From Accumulibacter sp003538495 (lineage in GTDB: Bacteria; Pseudomonadota; Gammaproteobacteria; Burkholderiales; Rhodocyclaceae), in NCBI RefSeq assembly GCF_029255145.1, contig NZ_JAPUVQ010000117.1:25303-89302 (forward strand): a stretch of DNA of 64,000 bases. Direction: 5' to 3'. A program made the position numbers and the translations under genes. How positions within the stretch are numbered: the stretch's first letter is position 1; each line of letters starts with the position of its first letter. This document shows, piece after piece, positions 24,647 to 33,724 of this stretch. Under the pieces are notes generated by a model. The model was not told the origin of the DNA. It ran no database searches and saw nothing but the letters and a program-made list of their open reading frames with translations.

Positions 24647-26709
24647 CAGCGTTTACGGCTCTTCTGCCACTGCCAGGCGACGAACACGGCGGCCAGGACA
24701 AACCCCAACTCATCGGTCACCGGCAAAGCGGCGACCAGGCTGGCGGCAGCGACGACGGCCAGAGCACGTTCCGGCACCTTTAGCGGCGCCCACAGATAGC
24801 CGATCGCTGCCGCGCCCCACAGGACAATCGCCAGTACCGCCTTGAACACGATATAGCCGACCGCCAGCAGCGACGGGTCGCCCTGCAGCATCAGCACCGG
24901 ATCGTAGACCGCCATGTACGGCACGATGAATCCGGCAATCGCGATCTGCACGGCTTTCATCCCAATCTGCAAGCCCGACTCCCTGGCGATCGAGCTGGCG
25001 GCAAAGGCCGCCAGCGCCACCGGCGGCGTCAGGTCGGCCATGATCCCGAAGTAAAAGACGAACATGTGGCTGACGATCAGCGGCACGCCCAGTTTGAGCA
25101 GGGCCGGTGCCGCGATGGCGCTGGTGATGATGTAGTTGGGGATGGTCGGGATCCCCATGCCGAGAATCAGGCAGACCAGCATGGTCAGCAACAGGGAGAG
25201 GAACAGACTGGTCTCGCCGACGCTGAGGATGAAACCGGCAAAGCTCGAAGCGGCACCGGTCAACGTCAGGACGCCGATGATCACCCCGACGATGCTGCAG
25301 GCGACGCCGACCGGCAGCGCCTGGCGGGCACCATCGGCCAGGCTGAGCTTCATCTTGTGCAGCGTCTCGCGACCGCCGCTGACGACGCAGGTGACCGCGA
25401 CCAGGATGGCGATCACGACCAGCACCGCATGGATTCCCCACTCGACCATCGTCGCGCAAGCGAGTCCAAGGGCGACCCAGAAGACGTAGCGAAAAGCGGT
25501 CCCCGACACGCGTGCGGCGAGCGCCGCGCCGAGGATCAGCACGGCGGTCAGCGCCAGCCCGACCATGCCGGCGAACATCGGCGTGAAGCCGTTGAACAGC
25601 ATACCGACCAGAATCATCAAGGGCAGCAGCAGGTGCCACTGCTCGCGGACGGCCTTGAACGGCTTCGGGCATTCCGCCTTCGGAATTCCGATCAGACCCT
25701 TGCGGCCCGCCTCCAGGTGCACCATCCAGAACGCCGTCAGGTAGTAGAGGATCGCCGGCACCGCTGCCGCCTTGACGATCGCCGTATAGGGTACATCCAG
25801 GTTCTCGGCCATGATGAAGGCCACCGCGCCCATCACCGGCGGCATGATCTGGCCGCCCATCGACGAAGTGGCCTCGACCGCTCCGGCGAACACCCCCGAA
25901 TAGCCGAAGCGCTTCATCAGCGGGATCGTGAACTGCCCGGTGGTCAGCACGTTGGCGACCCCCGAGCCGGAAATCGTTCCCATCAACCCTGACGACAGCA
26001 CCGCGACTTTTGCTGGCCCGCCCCTGGTATGACCAACGGTGCCCAGCGCCAGCGAGTTGAAGAGATGAATCATCCCGGCGTGCTCAAGGAATGAACCGAA
26101 GAGGATGAACAGGAAGATGTAGGTCGCCGAGACCAGAGTCGGAATGCCGAACAGGCCTTCGGTACCGAGCGCCAGCTGGTTGACCAGCTGGTCGAAGCCG
26201 TAGCCTCGGTGCGCCAGCTCTCCCGGCAGATACTCGCCGAACAGGCCGTAGAGCAGGAAGGCGCCACAGACGATCGGCAGCGCCAGGCCAAGCAGGCGGC
26301 GCGCGGCCTCGAAGACCAGGATCACCAGCGCCGTTCCGACCACCAGGTCGGCCGTGCTCGGGTCGCCCGAGCGCTGGATCAGCTCGGCCTCGAAGATCCA
26401 GTGGTAAGTGCCCAGGGCAAAGGCCACGACGGCGAGGACAGCGTCACCGATGCTGATCCGCGAGAGCGTTCGGGTGCTCCTGAAAGCCGGGTAGAGCAGG
26501 AAGGTGATCGCCAGCAGAAAACCGACGTGCAGCGACCGGGTGACCAGGCTCGACAGCGGATGGAACGAGGCGACCACCAGCTGGTACGCGGAAAACGCCA
26601 GGGCAACGGCGGTGACCACTTGCAGCGAGCGGCCGCCGAGCCGGCGCTGCGCTCCGTGCGCCGAGAACTCGTCGACGCCGGAATCCGCTGCTAGGGAACG
26701 ATCATTCAT
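24646..26709 (-). CDS. TRAP transporter fused permease (TAXI type)
   Basis: This 687-aa integral membrane protein is the fused small/large (DctQM) permease of a TAXI-type TRAP system. About four N-terminal segments (the Q part) are followed by roughly twelve segments of the M part with LGMGIPTIPNYIITSAIAAP and GSGVANVLTTGQFTIPLMK. It is driven by ion gradients and receives substrate from the binding protein encoded upstream (26780-27733). Substrate is unknown; context suggests a dicarboxylate such as glutarate. Confidence 0.9.
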   Translation of the reverse strand: MNDRSLAADSGVDEFSAHGAQRRLGGRSLQVVTAVALAFSAYQLVVASFHPLSSLVTRSLHVGFLLAITFLLYPAFRSTRTLSRISIGDAVLAVVAFALGTYHWIFEAELIQRSGDPSTADLVVGTALVILVFEAARRLLGLALPIVCGAFLLYGLFGEYLPGELAHRGYGFDQLVNQLALGTEGLFGIPTLVSATYIFLFILFGSFLEHAGMIHLFNSLALGTVGHTRGGPAKVAVLSSGLMGTISGSGVANVLTTGQFTIPLMKRFGYSGVFAGAVEATSSMGGQIMPPVMGAVAFIMAENLDVPYTAIVKAAAVPAILYYLTAFWMVHLEAGRKGLIGIPKAECPKPFKAVREQWHLLLPLMILVGMLFNGFTPMFAGMVGLALTAVLILGAALAARVSGTAFRYVFWVALGLACATMVEWGIHAVLVVIAILVAVTCVVSGGRETLHKMKLSLADGARQALPVGVACSIVGVIIGVLTLTGAASSFAGFILSVGETSLFLSLLLTMLVCLILGMGIPTIPNYIITSAIAAPALLKLGVPLIVSHMFVFYFGIMADLTPPVALAAFAASSIARESGLQIGMKAVQIAIAGFIVPYMAVYDPVLMLQGDPSLLAVGYIVFKAVLAIVLWGAAAIGYLWAPLKVPERALAVVAAASLVAALPVTDELGFVLAAVFVAWQWQKSRKR

Positions 26710-26779
26710 CGGCTGTTCTCGCAGCGCGCGGCGTTGCGGCGCGGCCAGGCACGCGGCAACTCCGGCTTGCTCCCGGCGC

Positions 26780-27733
26780 CTACTTGATCAGGCCTGCTTC
26801 GCGGTAATACTTCTCGGCGCCCGGATGCAGGGGTACCGGCGGCTGCCTGGCAGCGTTTTCCTTGTTGATCGCTTTGGCAGCGGCGTGCGCCGCGACCAGC
26901 TGATCGAGGTTCTCGAACATCGCCCGGGTCATCGCATACACGTTGTCGGTCGATACGCCCTGATGGGTAACCAGGAAGTTCTGAACGGCGACGGTAGGCA
27001 CTGCTGCGGTCTGACCGCGATAGGTGTCGGCGGGGACGCTGCCGACCTGATAGGCCGCTTCGCCGATCTTGTTCACCACCTCCACCGGGATCGGGATGAT
27101 GGTTACCGGTAGCGACGTCGCCAGATCGCGTATCGCGGCAACGCCGAGGCCGGCCGAGATCACGGTAGCGTCGAGCTGGCGATTCTTCATCAGTTCGACC
27201 GATTCGCCGAAAGGCAGGTATTCGACCTTGGCAAAGTCCTTGTAGCTCATCCCGACGGCCTTGAAGATGTCGCGGGCGTTGAGTTCGGTGCCTGATTTGG
27301 GAGCGCCGACGGCGACGCTCTTGCCCTTCAGGTCGGCGAGCGTCTTGATTCCCGAGTCGGCGCTGGCGACGATCTGGATGTAGTTGGGGTAGATCGCGGC
27401 GACCGTGCGCAGCTTCTTGAGCGGCGTCTTGAAGCCGGCTTCCTCGTTGCCCTTCCACGCTTCGCTCAGGGCGTCGCCGAGGGTGAAGGCGATTTCGCCA
27501 CGCCCGGCCTGCAGCAGGTTGAGATTCTCGGCGCTGGCCTTGGTCGCCTGCACCGAGACCTTGGCGTCGGGCAGCGCCTTGCCGTAGATCTGCGAGAGCG
27601 CAACGCCGAGCGGATAGTAGACGCCGCTGGTGCCTCCGGTCAGGACATTCACGAACTCGGCGGCTTGCGCCGATACCGAGAAACAGGCGGCAGCCGCGGT
27701 GGTCAGCAGGGTGTGGCGTAGTGATCGGTTCAT
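26780..27733 (-). CDS. TAXI family TRAP solute-binding protein
   Basis: This 317-aa periplasmic protein has a signal peptide cut after SVSAQA (about residue 24) and starts the mature chain with EFVNVLTGGTSGVYYPLG, the diagnostic TAXI motif. Other family features are AENLNLLQAGRGEIAFTLGD and the GKSVAVGAPKSGTELNARD segment. It captures the substrate for the fused permease encoded 70 bp downstream. Confidence 0.92.
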   Translation of the reverse strand: MNRSLRHTLLTTAAAACFSVSAQAAEFVNVLTGGTSGVYYPLGVALSQIYGKALPDAKVSVQATKASAENLNLLQAGRGEIAFTLGDALSEAWKGNEEAGFKTPLKKLRTVAAIYPNYIQIVASADSGIKTLADLKGKSVAVGAPKSGTELNARDIFKAVGMSYKDFAKVEYLPFGESVELMKNRQLDATVISAGLGVAAIRDLATSLPVTIIPIPVEVVNKIGEAAYQVGSVPADTYRGQTAAVPTVAVQNFLVTHQGVSTDNVYAMTRAMFENLDQLVAAHAAAKAINKENAARQPPVPLHPGAEKYYREAGLIK

Positions 27734-27799
27734 TATTGCTTGTCTCCTGTCGTTTCTTGCTTCGTTGGTGTTGGCGGGTGGTACTCGGCGTGGCGTCTT

Positions 27800-29050
27800 C
27801 TAGACAACGCCTGCTTGCCTGAGTGCCGCGATCCGCGCTTCGCTGTAAGCGAGGGCGCGCAACACGGCGTCGGTGTCCTCGCCAAGCGCTGGCGGCGCCT
27901 TGCGGTAGTCGACCGGCGTCGCCGACAGATTGATCGGATTGGCGACCTGCGGTGCGCGGCCACCGCTGGCGTGCGGCAAGTCGAAGCGCATCGCGCGTGC
28001 CTGCACCTGCGGGTCGGCAAAAACATCGGCCAGGTCGTTGATCGGGCCGCAAGGCACCGCGGCCTCCTCAAGCGCGGCGATCCACTCGGCAGTGCTGCGC
28101 AGCACGGTGCATTGCCGCAGCAGCGGGATCAGCTGCTGGCGGTTCCTGACCCGCGCCGCGTTGCTCGCGAAGCGCTCGTCCATGAGCCATTCCGGGTGTC
28201 CGGCAACCGTGCAGAAGCGCGCGAACTGGCCGTCGTTGCCGATCGCCAGGATCATGTCGCCGTCGGCGGTCGGAAAATCCTGATACGGAACGATATTGGG
28301 GTGGGCGTTGCCCATCCGCTTTGGCGCCATCCCGGAAACCAGGTAGTTCATCGTCTGGTTTGCCAGGCAGGCGATCTGAACGTCGAGTAGCGCCAGGTCG
28401 ATGTGCTGGCCCTCGCCGCTGCGCAAACCATCCCGGTCGCGGTGCGCCAGTGCGGCAAGAATCGCGTTGCCGGCGTAGAGACCGGTCAGGATGTCGGTCA
28501 GCGCGACGCCGACCTTCTGCGGCCCCGCGCCGGGTTCGCCATCCGGCGTTCCGGTGACGCTCATCAGACCGCCCATGCCCTGGATCAGAAAGTCGTAACC
28601 GGCGCGCGCGGCGTAGGGCCCGGTCTGGCCGAAACCGGTGATCGAGCAATAGACGAGCTGCGGATTGAGCACTCGCAGGCTCGGGTAGTCGAGACCGTAG
28701 GCAGCGAGGCCGCCGAGCTTGAAGTTTTCGATCAGCACGTCAGCGTCGCGAGCCAGCTGGCGAACGATCGCCTGCCCCTCGGGGCGCGTGATGTCGACCG
28801 TCAGCGACAGTTTGTTGCGGTTGGTGCACAGGAAATACGCCGCTTCACGCGTCGGCTGGCCTTCGCCGTCGGCCATCCAGGGCGGCCCCCAGCTGCGGGT
28901 GTCGTCACCGACGCCGGGGCGCTCGACCTTGATCACCTCGGCGCCGAGGTCGGCCAGCAACTGGCTGGCCCATGGTCCGGCGAGGACCCGCGACAGGTCG
29001 AGGACGCGCAGGTGCGCCAGCGCGCCACCGCTGCTGGCCGCCCTTGCCAA
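27800..29050 (-). CDS. CoA transferase, probably succinyl-CoA:glutarate type
   Basis: This class III CoA transferase of about 416 aa has HLRVLDLSRVLAGPWASQLL and DLGAEVIKVERPG at the N-terminus. It follows the glutaryl-CoA dehydrogenase gene by 17 bp, the arrangement of bacterial glutarate utilisation, where it would form glutaryl-CoA from glutarate and succinyl-CoA. No in-frame ATG precedes the domain; TTG 29050 is the best start, with GAAAGGG about 12 bp upstream. The substrate assignment rests on context. Confidence 0.82.
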   Translation of the reverse strand: MARAASSGGALAHLRVLDLSRVLAGPWASQLLADLGAEVIKVERPGVGDDTRSWGPPWMADGEGQPTREAAYFLCTNRNKLSLTVDITRPEGQAIVRQLARDADVLIENFKLGGLAAYGLDYPSLRVLNPQLVYCSITGFGQTGPYAARAGYDFLIQGMGGLMSVTGTPDGEPGAGPQKVGVALTDILTGLYAGNAILAALAHRDRDGLRSGEGQHIDLALLDVQIACLANQTMNYLVSGMAPKRMGNAHPNIVPYQDFPTADGDMILAIGNDGQFARFCTVAGHPEWLMDERFASNAARVRNRQQLIPLLRQCTVLRSTAEWIAALEEAAVPCGPINDLADVFADPQVQARAMRFDLPHASGGRAPQVANPINLSATPVDYRKAPPALGEDTDAVLRALAYSEARIAALRQAGVV

Positions 29051-29067
29051 TAGAGGCGTCGGCCCTT

Positions 29068-30252
29068 TCAGAAGGCTGCGATGCCGGTCTGCGCCCGGCC
29101 GAGGATCAGGGCATGCACGTCGTGCGTCCCTTCGTAGGTGTTGACCACTTCGAGATTTACCATGTGGCGGATGACGCCGAACTCGTCCGAAATACCGTTG
29201 CCGCCCAGCATGTCGCGTGCCATGCGGGCAATGTCGAGCGACTTGCCGCAGGAATTGCGCTTCATCATCGAAGTAATTTCCGGCGTCGCGCTGCCTTCGT
29301 CCTTCATCCGCCCGAGGCGCAGGCAGCCTTGCAGAGCGAGCGTGATTTCGGTCTGCATGTCGGCCAGTTTCTTCTGGATCAACTGGGTGGCCCCCAGCGG
29401 ACGACCGAATTGATGGCGATCGAGAGTGTACTGGCGAGCCGTATGCCAGCAGAACTCGGCGGCACCGAGCGCTCCCCAGGAGATGCCGTAGCGCGCCGAA
29501 TCCAGACAGGTGAACGGTCCCTTGAGACCTCTGACCTCCGGGAAAGCGTTCTCCTCGGGAACGAACACCTCGTCCATCACGATCTCGCCGGTGACCGAGG
29601 TACGCAGCCCGACCTTGCCGTGAATCGCCGGCGCCGACAGTCCCTTCATCCCCTTGTCGAGAACGAAGCCGCGGATCGCACCGGCGTCGTCCTTGGCCCA
29701 GACGATGAACACGTCGGCGATCGGCGAATTGGTGATCCACATCTTGCTGCCCGACAGCCGGTAGCCGCCGTCCGCCCGCCGCGCGCGGCTCACCATGCCG
29801 CCGGGATCGGAGCCGTGGTTCGGTTCGGTCAGGCCGAAACAGCCAATCCATTCGCCGGTCGCCAGGCGAGGCAGGTACCTGCGCTTCTGCTCCTCGGTTC
29901 CGAAGGCGAAAATCGGCAGCATCACCAGCGACGACTGCACGCTCATCATCGAGCGATAGCCCGAATCGACGCGTTCGACCTCGCGCGCGACCAGCCCGTA
30001 GCTGACGTAGTTGAGCCCGGCGCCGCCGTACTCGGGCGGAATCGTCGCGCCAAGCAGACCGATCTCGCCCATCTCGCGGAAAATGGCCGGATCGGTCCGC
30101 TCGTGACGAAAGGCATCCTGTACGCGCGGCAGCAGGTTGCCCTGGCAATAGTCGCGCGCCGCGTCGCGCAACAGCCGCTCGTCCTCGGTCAGCTGCGCCT
30201 CGAGCAGCAGTGGATCTTCCCAGCTGAATCTCGCTCTCGCCGCTTTCGTCAT
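29068..30252 (-). CDS. gcdH: Glutaryl-CoA dehydrogenase
   Basis: This 394-aa FAD-dependent acyl-CoA dehydrogenase oxidises and decarboxylates glutaryl-CoA to crotonyl-CoA, the end of lysine/glutarate breakdown. Features typical of GcdH are FSWEDPLLLEAQLTEDERL at the N-terminus, the FGLTEPNHGSDPGGM FAD segment, and the catalytic glutamate in NTYEGTHDVHALILGRAQTG near the C-terminus. Start ATG 30252 follows GGAGGGATCG, a strong ribosome-binding site. It heads the gcdH-CoA transferase-TRAP gene run. Confidence 0.92.
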   Translation of the reverse strand: MTKAARARFSWEDPLLLEAQLTEDERLLRDAARDYCQGNLLPRVQDAFRHERTDPAIFREMGEIGLLGATIPPEYGGAGLNYVSYGLVAREVERVDSGYRSMMSVQSSLVMLPIFAFGTEEQKRRYLPRLATGEWIGCFGLTEPNHGSDPGGMVSRARRADGGYRLSGSKMWITNSPIADVFIVWAKDDAGAIRGFVLDKGMKGLSAPAIHGKVGLRTSVTGEIVMDEVFVPEENAFPEVRGLKGPFTCLDSARYGISWGALGAAEFCWHTARQYTLDRHQFGRPLGATQLIQKKLADMQTEITLALQGCLRLGRMKDEGSATPEITSMMKRNSCGKSLDIARMARDMLGGNGISDEFGVIRHMVNLEVVNTYEGTHDVHALILGRAQTGIAAF

Positions 30253-30442
30253 CGATCCCTCCTTGCAGTCCTGACCACCGAAGCACGGTGCGGTGAACAC
30301 CGATTTCCGTCAGCATGCCCCGAGTATCGGTTGCTGGCGGCCATCCGGCAAGACCCGTTCGCCGCCAGCCCGGGCAGTGGGACGCCCTTGCCGGCGCGGC
30401 GCGCCTCTGCTGCAAGCACAGCGTCCCGGCAACAGCCCGCGT

Positions 30443-30976
30443 TCAGGAGCGCTGTCGACGGCGTCGCCAGCGGTGGATCAGGTACAGACGCCAGGCGGCC
30501 CGCGTCGCCAGGTAGCCGGCCACGGCCAGGCCGCAGGCGAGAGCAATCAGGCCCAGAGCCAGCGGCTTGGCAACGACCAGCATCCAGGCCTGCATCGCTT
30601 CGGTCCAGCCGACGAACGCGGCGGCACTGAACTCGGGCGGGGCGGCGAAGGCGGCGCTGTCACCGGTCAGCAGGCGACCCAGCTGATACGCCAGCAGGTA
30701 TAAGGGCACGATCGTCAAGGGGTTGGTGTACAGCGTCACCAGCAGCGCCAGCGGCAGATTGACGCGGAAGGTCAGGGCGGCGAGCGCCGCGCCGATCACT
30801 TGCAGCGGCCCCGGAATCAGCCCGCAGAACAGCCCGGCGGCCACTGCCCCGGCAGCAGAGTGGCGATTGAGGTGCCACAGTCGCGGATGCAGCAGCGCGG
30901 ACTGGAACGGCCGCAGCCACGCGTTGCGGCGAATAGTCTCCTGGTCGGGAAGGTATTTGGCAAGATTGCGGCGCAT
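30443..30976 (-). CDS. DUF2062 domain membrane protein
   Basis: This 177-aa protein has the DUF2062 pattern: basic N-terminus, SAAGAVAAGLFCGLIPGPLQ, then NLPLALLVTLYTNPLTIVPLY, with three to four membrane segments and an arginine-rich tail. The function is unknown. The gene is separated from gcdH by about 190 bp and reads the same way. Confidence 0.85.
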   Translation of the reverse strand: MRRNLAKYLPDQETIRRNAWLRPFQSALLHPRLWHLNRHSAAGAVAAGLFCGLIPGPLQVIGAALAALTFRVNLPLALLVTLYTNPLTIVPLYLLAYQLGRLLTGDSAAFAAPPEFSAAAFVGWTEAMQAWMLVVAKPLALGLIALACGLAVAGYLATRAAWRLYLIHRWRRRRQRS

Positions 30977-31236
30977 GCCGGCGATTATCGTGGAAACTGC
31001 CGCTGCGCTGGAAGAGCTCTCAGGCCCTCAACGAAGCATTGCCCGGCGTGGCGCAGCGGCCGGCGGCCCGCCGACCACCGGTTATCGGGCAGCGCGTCCG
31101 ACAGCACTGCGAGCACCACTGACGCCCGCGCCATACGCGCGGGTATTGCCTGCCCAGATCAAAGACAACAGCCATCAGGCGTCGGAGAATCCGCTGGTCG
31201 CAAACACCCCTACCCCTTTTTCTTGCGGAGACCGCC

Positions 31237-31494
31237 ATGCACGCCTGTGATCAGCCTACTGTGGAAGCCATCTATCCTTTCGACGCCCGCGGCGTCGCCA
31301 AGCGTTTTCGCCACGCGGCGATCTTTGGCGCACTCGACGCGCTGCTCCCCGGTGAAACCATGCGCTTCTGCAACGACCACGATCCGCTGCCCCTGCTCGC
31401 CCAGTTGCAGAGCCGTTACGGCGACGCGCTGGCGATCCGCTATGTGCAGCGCGAAGCCGGCGCCATTGTCATCGACTTCGCCAGAAAAGCCTGA
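31237..31494 (+). CDS. DUF2249 domain protein
   Basis: This 85-aa protein matches DUF2249, with FDARGVAKRFRHAAIFGALD and FCNDHDPLPLLAQLQ. The family is found with nitric-oxide and nitrite reduction or hemerythrin-type genes and is thought to assist redox or metal handling. It starts at an ATG after GGAGACC and is followed 111 bp later by a heme-oxidase-like membrane protein that often accompanies it. Confidence 0.85.
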   Translation: MHACDQPTVEAIYPFDARGVAKRFRHAAIFGALDALLPGETMRFCNDHDPLPLLAQLQSRYGDALAIRYVQREAGAIVIDFARKA

Positions 31495-31605
31495 CGCCGG
31501 CGCACCGGGGGGTGACGCCGGGGCGACGCCGATCAGCGATCGGGTAGGCCGTCAGCGCCAGACCGGCGCCGACCGGCCGCGAAAGTTCCTGGTTCAGGGT
31601 CAGGC

Positions 31606-32742
31606 GTGCTGATCTATCTGGGCTGTTCTGCAGTCGCGGTTTTCCTGGCGGCGCTGCTGCTGCTGCTGCATTCCGGCGGTACGTCGGCGCTGGCGGTCGC
31701 CCATCTGGTCTTCGTGGTCGCCATCGTGCCCTTGATCTTCGCCGCCATCAGCCATTTCGTTCCGGTCCTGACGCGCAGCCGCAGCGCCGGCCGCACCCTG
31801 CTACTGACACCGCTGCTGCTGCAGTTGACCGGCTTGCTGGTATTTCTCGCCTTCATCGGTGAGGCGCCCGAGCGCGCTTTGCACGCGGCGGCCGGCAGCA
31901 CCCTGCTGCTGACACTGGTGTTCACCGGATGGCTGACCCTCCGCGCCCGAGCGACGATCGGGCGACCGCATCCCGGCTGGCGCTGGTACCTGCTGGCGAT
32001 GGTCTTCCTGGCGACGGCCATGCTGCTGGTCCCGGCGATGAGTTGGTGGCCGGACCTGAGGCCGGCACTGCGCCTGCTGCACCTGCATCTGAATACCCTG
32101 GGCTTCATCGGCCTGAGTGCCCTCGGCACGCTGCAGGTGCTGCTGCCAACCGTGTTGCGGGATCCTGACGCCAGCGCCGCGGAGCGGCTGCGCAGCCAGC
32201 TGCCGCTGGCTGCGGGCGGGGTGCTGGCGGTGGCTGTCGGCGCCGCTTTCTGGCTCCCGCTGGCTCTTGCCGGCGCGCTGATGTTGCTGGCCGTGACGCT
32301 CAGGACCGGTCTCTCGTGGCTGCAGCGTTACCGCTGGCGGACGCTGCTGCTTGATGGGACCGCAGCGGCGCTGTTCGCGGCGCTGTCCGGCTTCCTGCTG
32401 GTCATTTCCTTCGGCGCCGCCCACGCCCTGGGCGTGCTCGATGGCCGTGACGCCGTGCCGGCGTTCGTGGTGATCTTCCTGTTGCCGCTGGTCAGCGGTG
32501 CGCTGTCGCAGCTGCTGCCCGTCTGGTACCGCCCCGGCAAGCGCACGCCAGCGCGTGACCGAATGCAGAACGCCCTGCGTGAGGGAGGCGTTCTGCGCTC
32601 GCTCCTGTTGATGGTCGGCGGCGTCTTGCTGCTGCTCGGGATCAGCGACGGGTTGTGGTTGGCCGCAGTGGCCATGCTGTCCTTTGTGATTACCCTGATT
32701 CGTTCGCTCCTGCTTGCCAGAGAAAGCCACCGGGCATCATGA
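31606..32742 (+). CDS. NnrS / heme-copper-oxidase-like membrane protein
   Basis: This 378-aa protein has about ten to eleven hydrophobic segments. Histidine-bearing helices AVAHLVFVVAIVPLIFAAIS and LHLHLNTLGFIGLSALG are like those of NnrS and the NorB-like proteins that bind heme and copper, suggesting a role in nitric-oxide stress or denitrification. The family assignment is by motif only. GTG 31606 is the apparent start, with CAGGGTCAGG just upstream. It forms a pair with the DUF2249 gene. Confidence 0.65.
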   Translation: MLIYLGCSAVAVFLAALLLLLHSGGTSALAVAHLVFVVAIVPLIFAAISHFVPVLTRSRSAGRTLLLTPLLLQLTGLLVFLAFIGEAPERALHAAAGSTLLLTLVFTGWLTLRARATIGRPHPGWRWYLLAMVFLATAMLLVPAMSWWPDLRPALRLLHLHLNTLGFIGLSALGTLQVLLPTVLRDPDASAAERLRSQLPLAAGGVLAVAVGAAFWLPLALAGALMLLAVTLRTGLSWLQRYRWRTLLLDGTAAALFAALSGFLLVISFGAAHALGVLDGRDAVPAFVVIFLLPLVSGALSQLLPVWYRPGKRTPARDRMQNALREGGVLRSLLLMVGGVLLLLGISDGLWLAAVAMLSFVITLIRSLLLARESHRAS

Positions 32743-32772
32743 TTTATACGCACAAACATATACTTACAAGAT

Positions 32773-32805
32773 ATCTGTGAAATAAGTCTCAAGATCTGCG
32801 AAATA
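32773..32805 (+). promoter_or_regulatory. Two direct repeats 21 bp apart upstream of the GGDEF gene
   Basis: ATCTGTGAAATA (32773-32784) and ATCTGCGAAATA (32794-32805) differ at one position. Their starts are 21 bp apart, two helical turns, so a dimeric activator could bind one face of the DNA. They lie in an AT-rich gap just before the diguanylate cyclase start codon (32816). Confidence 0.4.
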
Positions 32806-32815
32806 CCTCCGTTTC

Positions 32816-33601
32816 ATGGCATATGGCCGGCGCACAGCGGCCCCTGACGGAGTTGGCACGATGTACAAACACGACCAGTCGCCCCTTGTTCAGTCGTCCC
32901 GGCATGCGTCACGCCGGCCAAACCGGCTGCCAGCATTTGCTGCGATGCCCCTGCCTACCCACCAGCACGTCGTTCCGCCGACGGCAAGCGGCCGTGCCCA
33001 TCGCTCGCCAATCCAGCGTACCGATGGCCAGAGCAGCCCAGCGACGACCACCCGCCAACTGCTGGCGGCCGAAGCGCGTATTGACGAGCTCGAGCGGGCG
33101 CTGGCCGAGGCCCGTCAGGCGGCTTTCACCGACGCCTTGACCGGTGCCCTCAACCGCCGCGGCTTTGAGGAAGCGTACCAGCGCGAACTGGCGCGCTCAC
33201 GTCGCAATGGCAGCCACCTGGCTATCGCGCTGATCGACCTTGACGACTTCAAGCGTCTGAACGACAGCCTGGGGCATCAGGTGGGCGACGAAGCACTGGT
33301 CCATCTGGTCAAGGCCTTGCGCGCGGCGCTGCGTCCGTCGGACGTCCTGTGCCGTTTCGGCGGTGAGGAATTCGTCGTGCTGCTGCCGGAAACCGCGCTC
33401 AACGAAGCGGTCACAGCAATTTCCCGCTTCCAGCGCCAGTTCGCCGCAAACGCGATGCCCGGCAGGGACATTCAGGTCACCTTCAGCGCCGGTGTGGTGG
33501 TCAAGGAAGCAGCCGAATCGGTGCAAGAGTCGATTCTTCGCGCTGACGCGGCGACCTACGCTGCCAAGCGCGCAGGCAAGAACTGCGTCGTTACCGGCTG
33601 A
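32816..33601 (+). CDS. Diguanylate cyclase (GGDEF)
   Basis: This 261-aa protein makes cyclic di-GMP. The GGDEF domain covers about residues 100-260 with DALTGALNRRGF and the active site RFGGEEF (GGEEF variant, active). RPSD sits exactly five residues before GGEEF, the RxxD inhibitory site, so product feedback is likely. The N-terminal ~75 residues are proline/arginine-rich without a known sensor, followed by a short coiled coil (AAEARIDELERALAEARQ). There is no membrane segment. An internal ATG at 32861 is an alternative start. Confidence 0.9.
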   Translation: MAYGRRTAAPDGVGTMYKHDQSPLVQSSRHASRRPNRLPAFAAMPLPTHQHVVPPTASGRAHRSPIQRTDGQSSPATTTRQLLAAEARIDELERALAEARQAAFTDALTGALNRRGFEEAYQRELARSRRNGSHLAIALIDLDDFKRLNDSLGHQVGDEALVHLVKALRAALRPSDVLCRFGGEEFVVLLPETALNEAVTAISRFQRQFAANAMPGRDIQVTFSAGVVVKEAAESVQESILRADAATYAAKRAGKNCVVTG

Positions 33602-33724
33602 GGGTTGGCCTGCAGGAGAGCCCGGAGCGCCGCCACGACCCACAGCCGCGCCAGTGCAGCGGCGAGAGCATGTTAGACTGCCGGCTTGTCGGCAGTTCCC
33701 TGCGTCACCCTTACGGTCCTCCCC

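Noticed and set aside
27800..30415. 871-codon frame apparently fusing the CoA transferase to upstream sequence
   Set aside because: The N-terminal half is the wrong frame of gcdH; the true gene starts near TTG 29050.
31150..31170. FNR-like site before the DUF2249 gene (ATCAA half)
   Set aside because: Only one half-site matches; the TTGAT half is missing at the right spacing.
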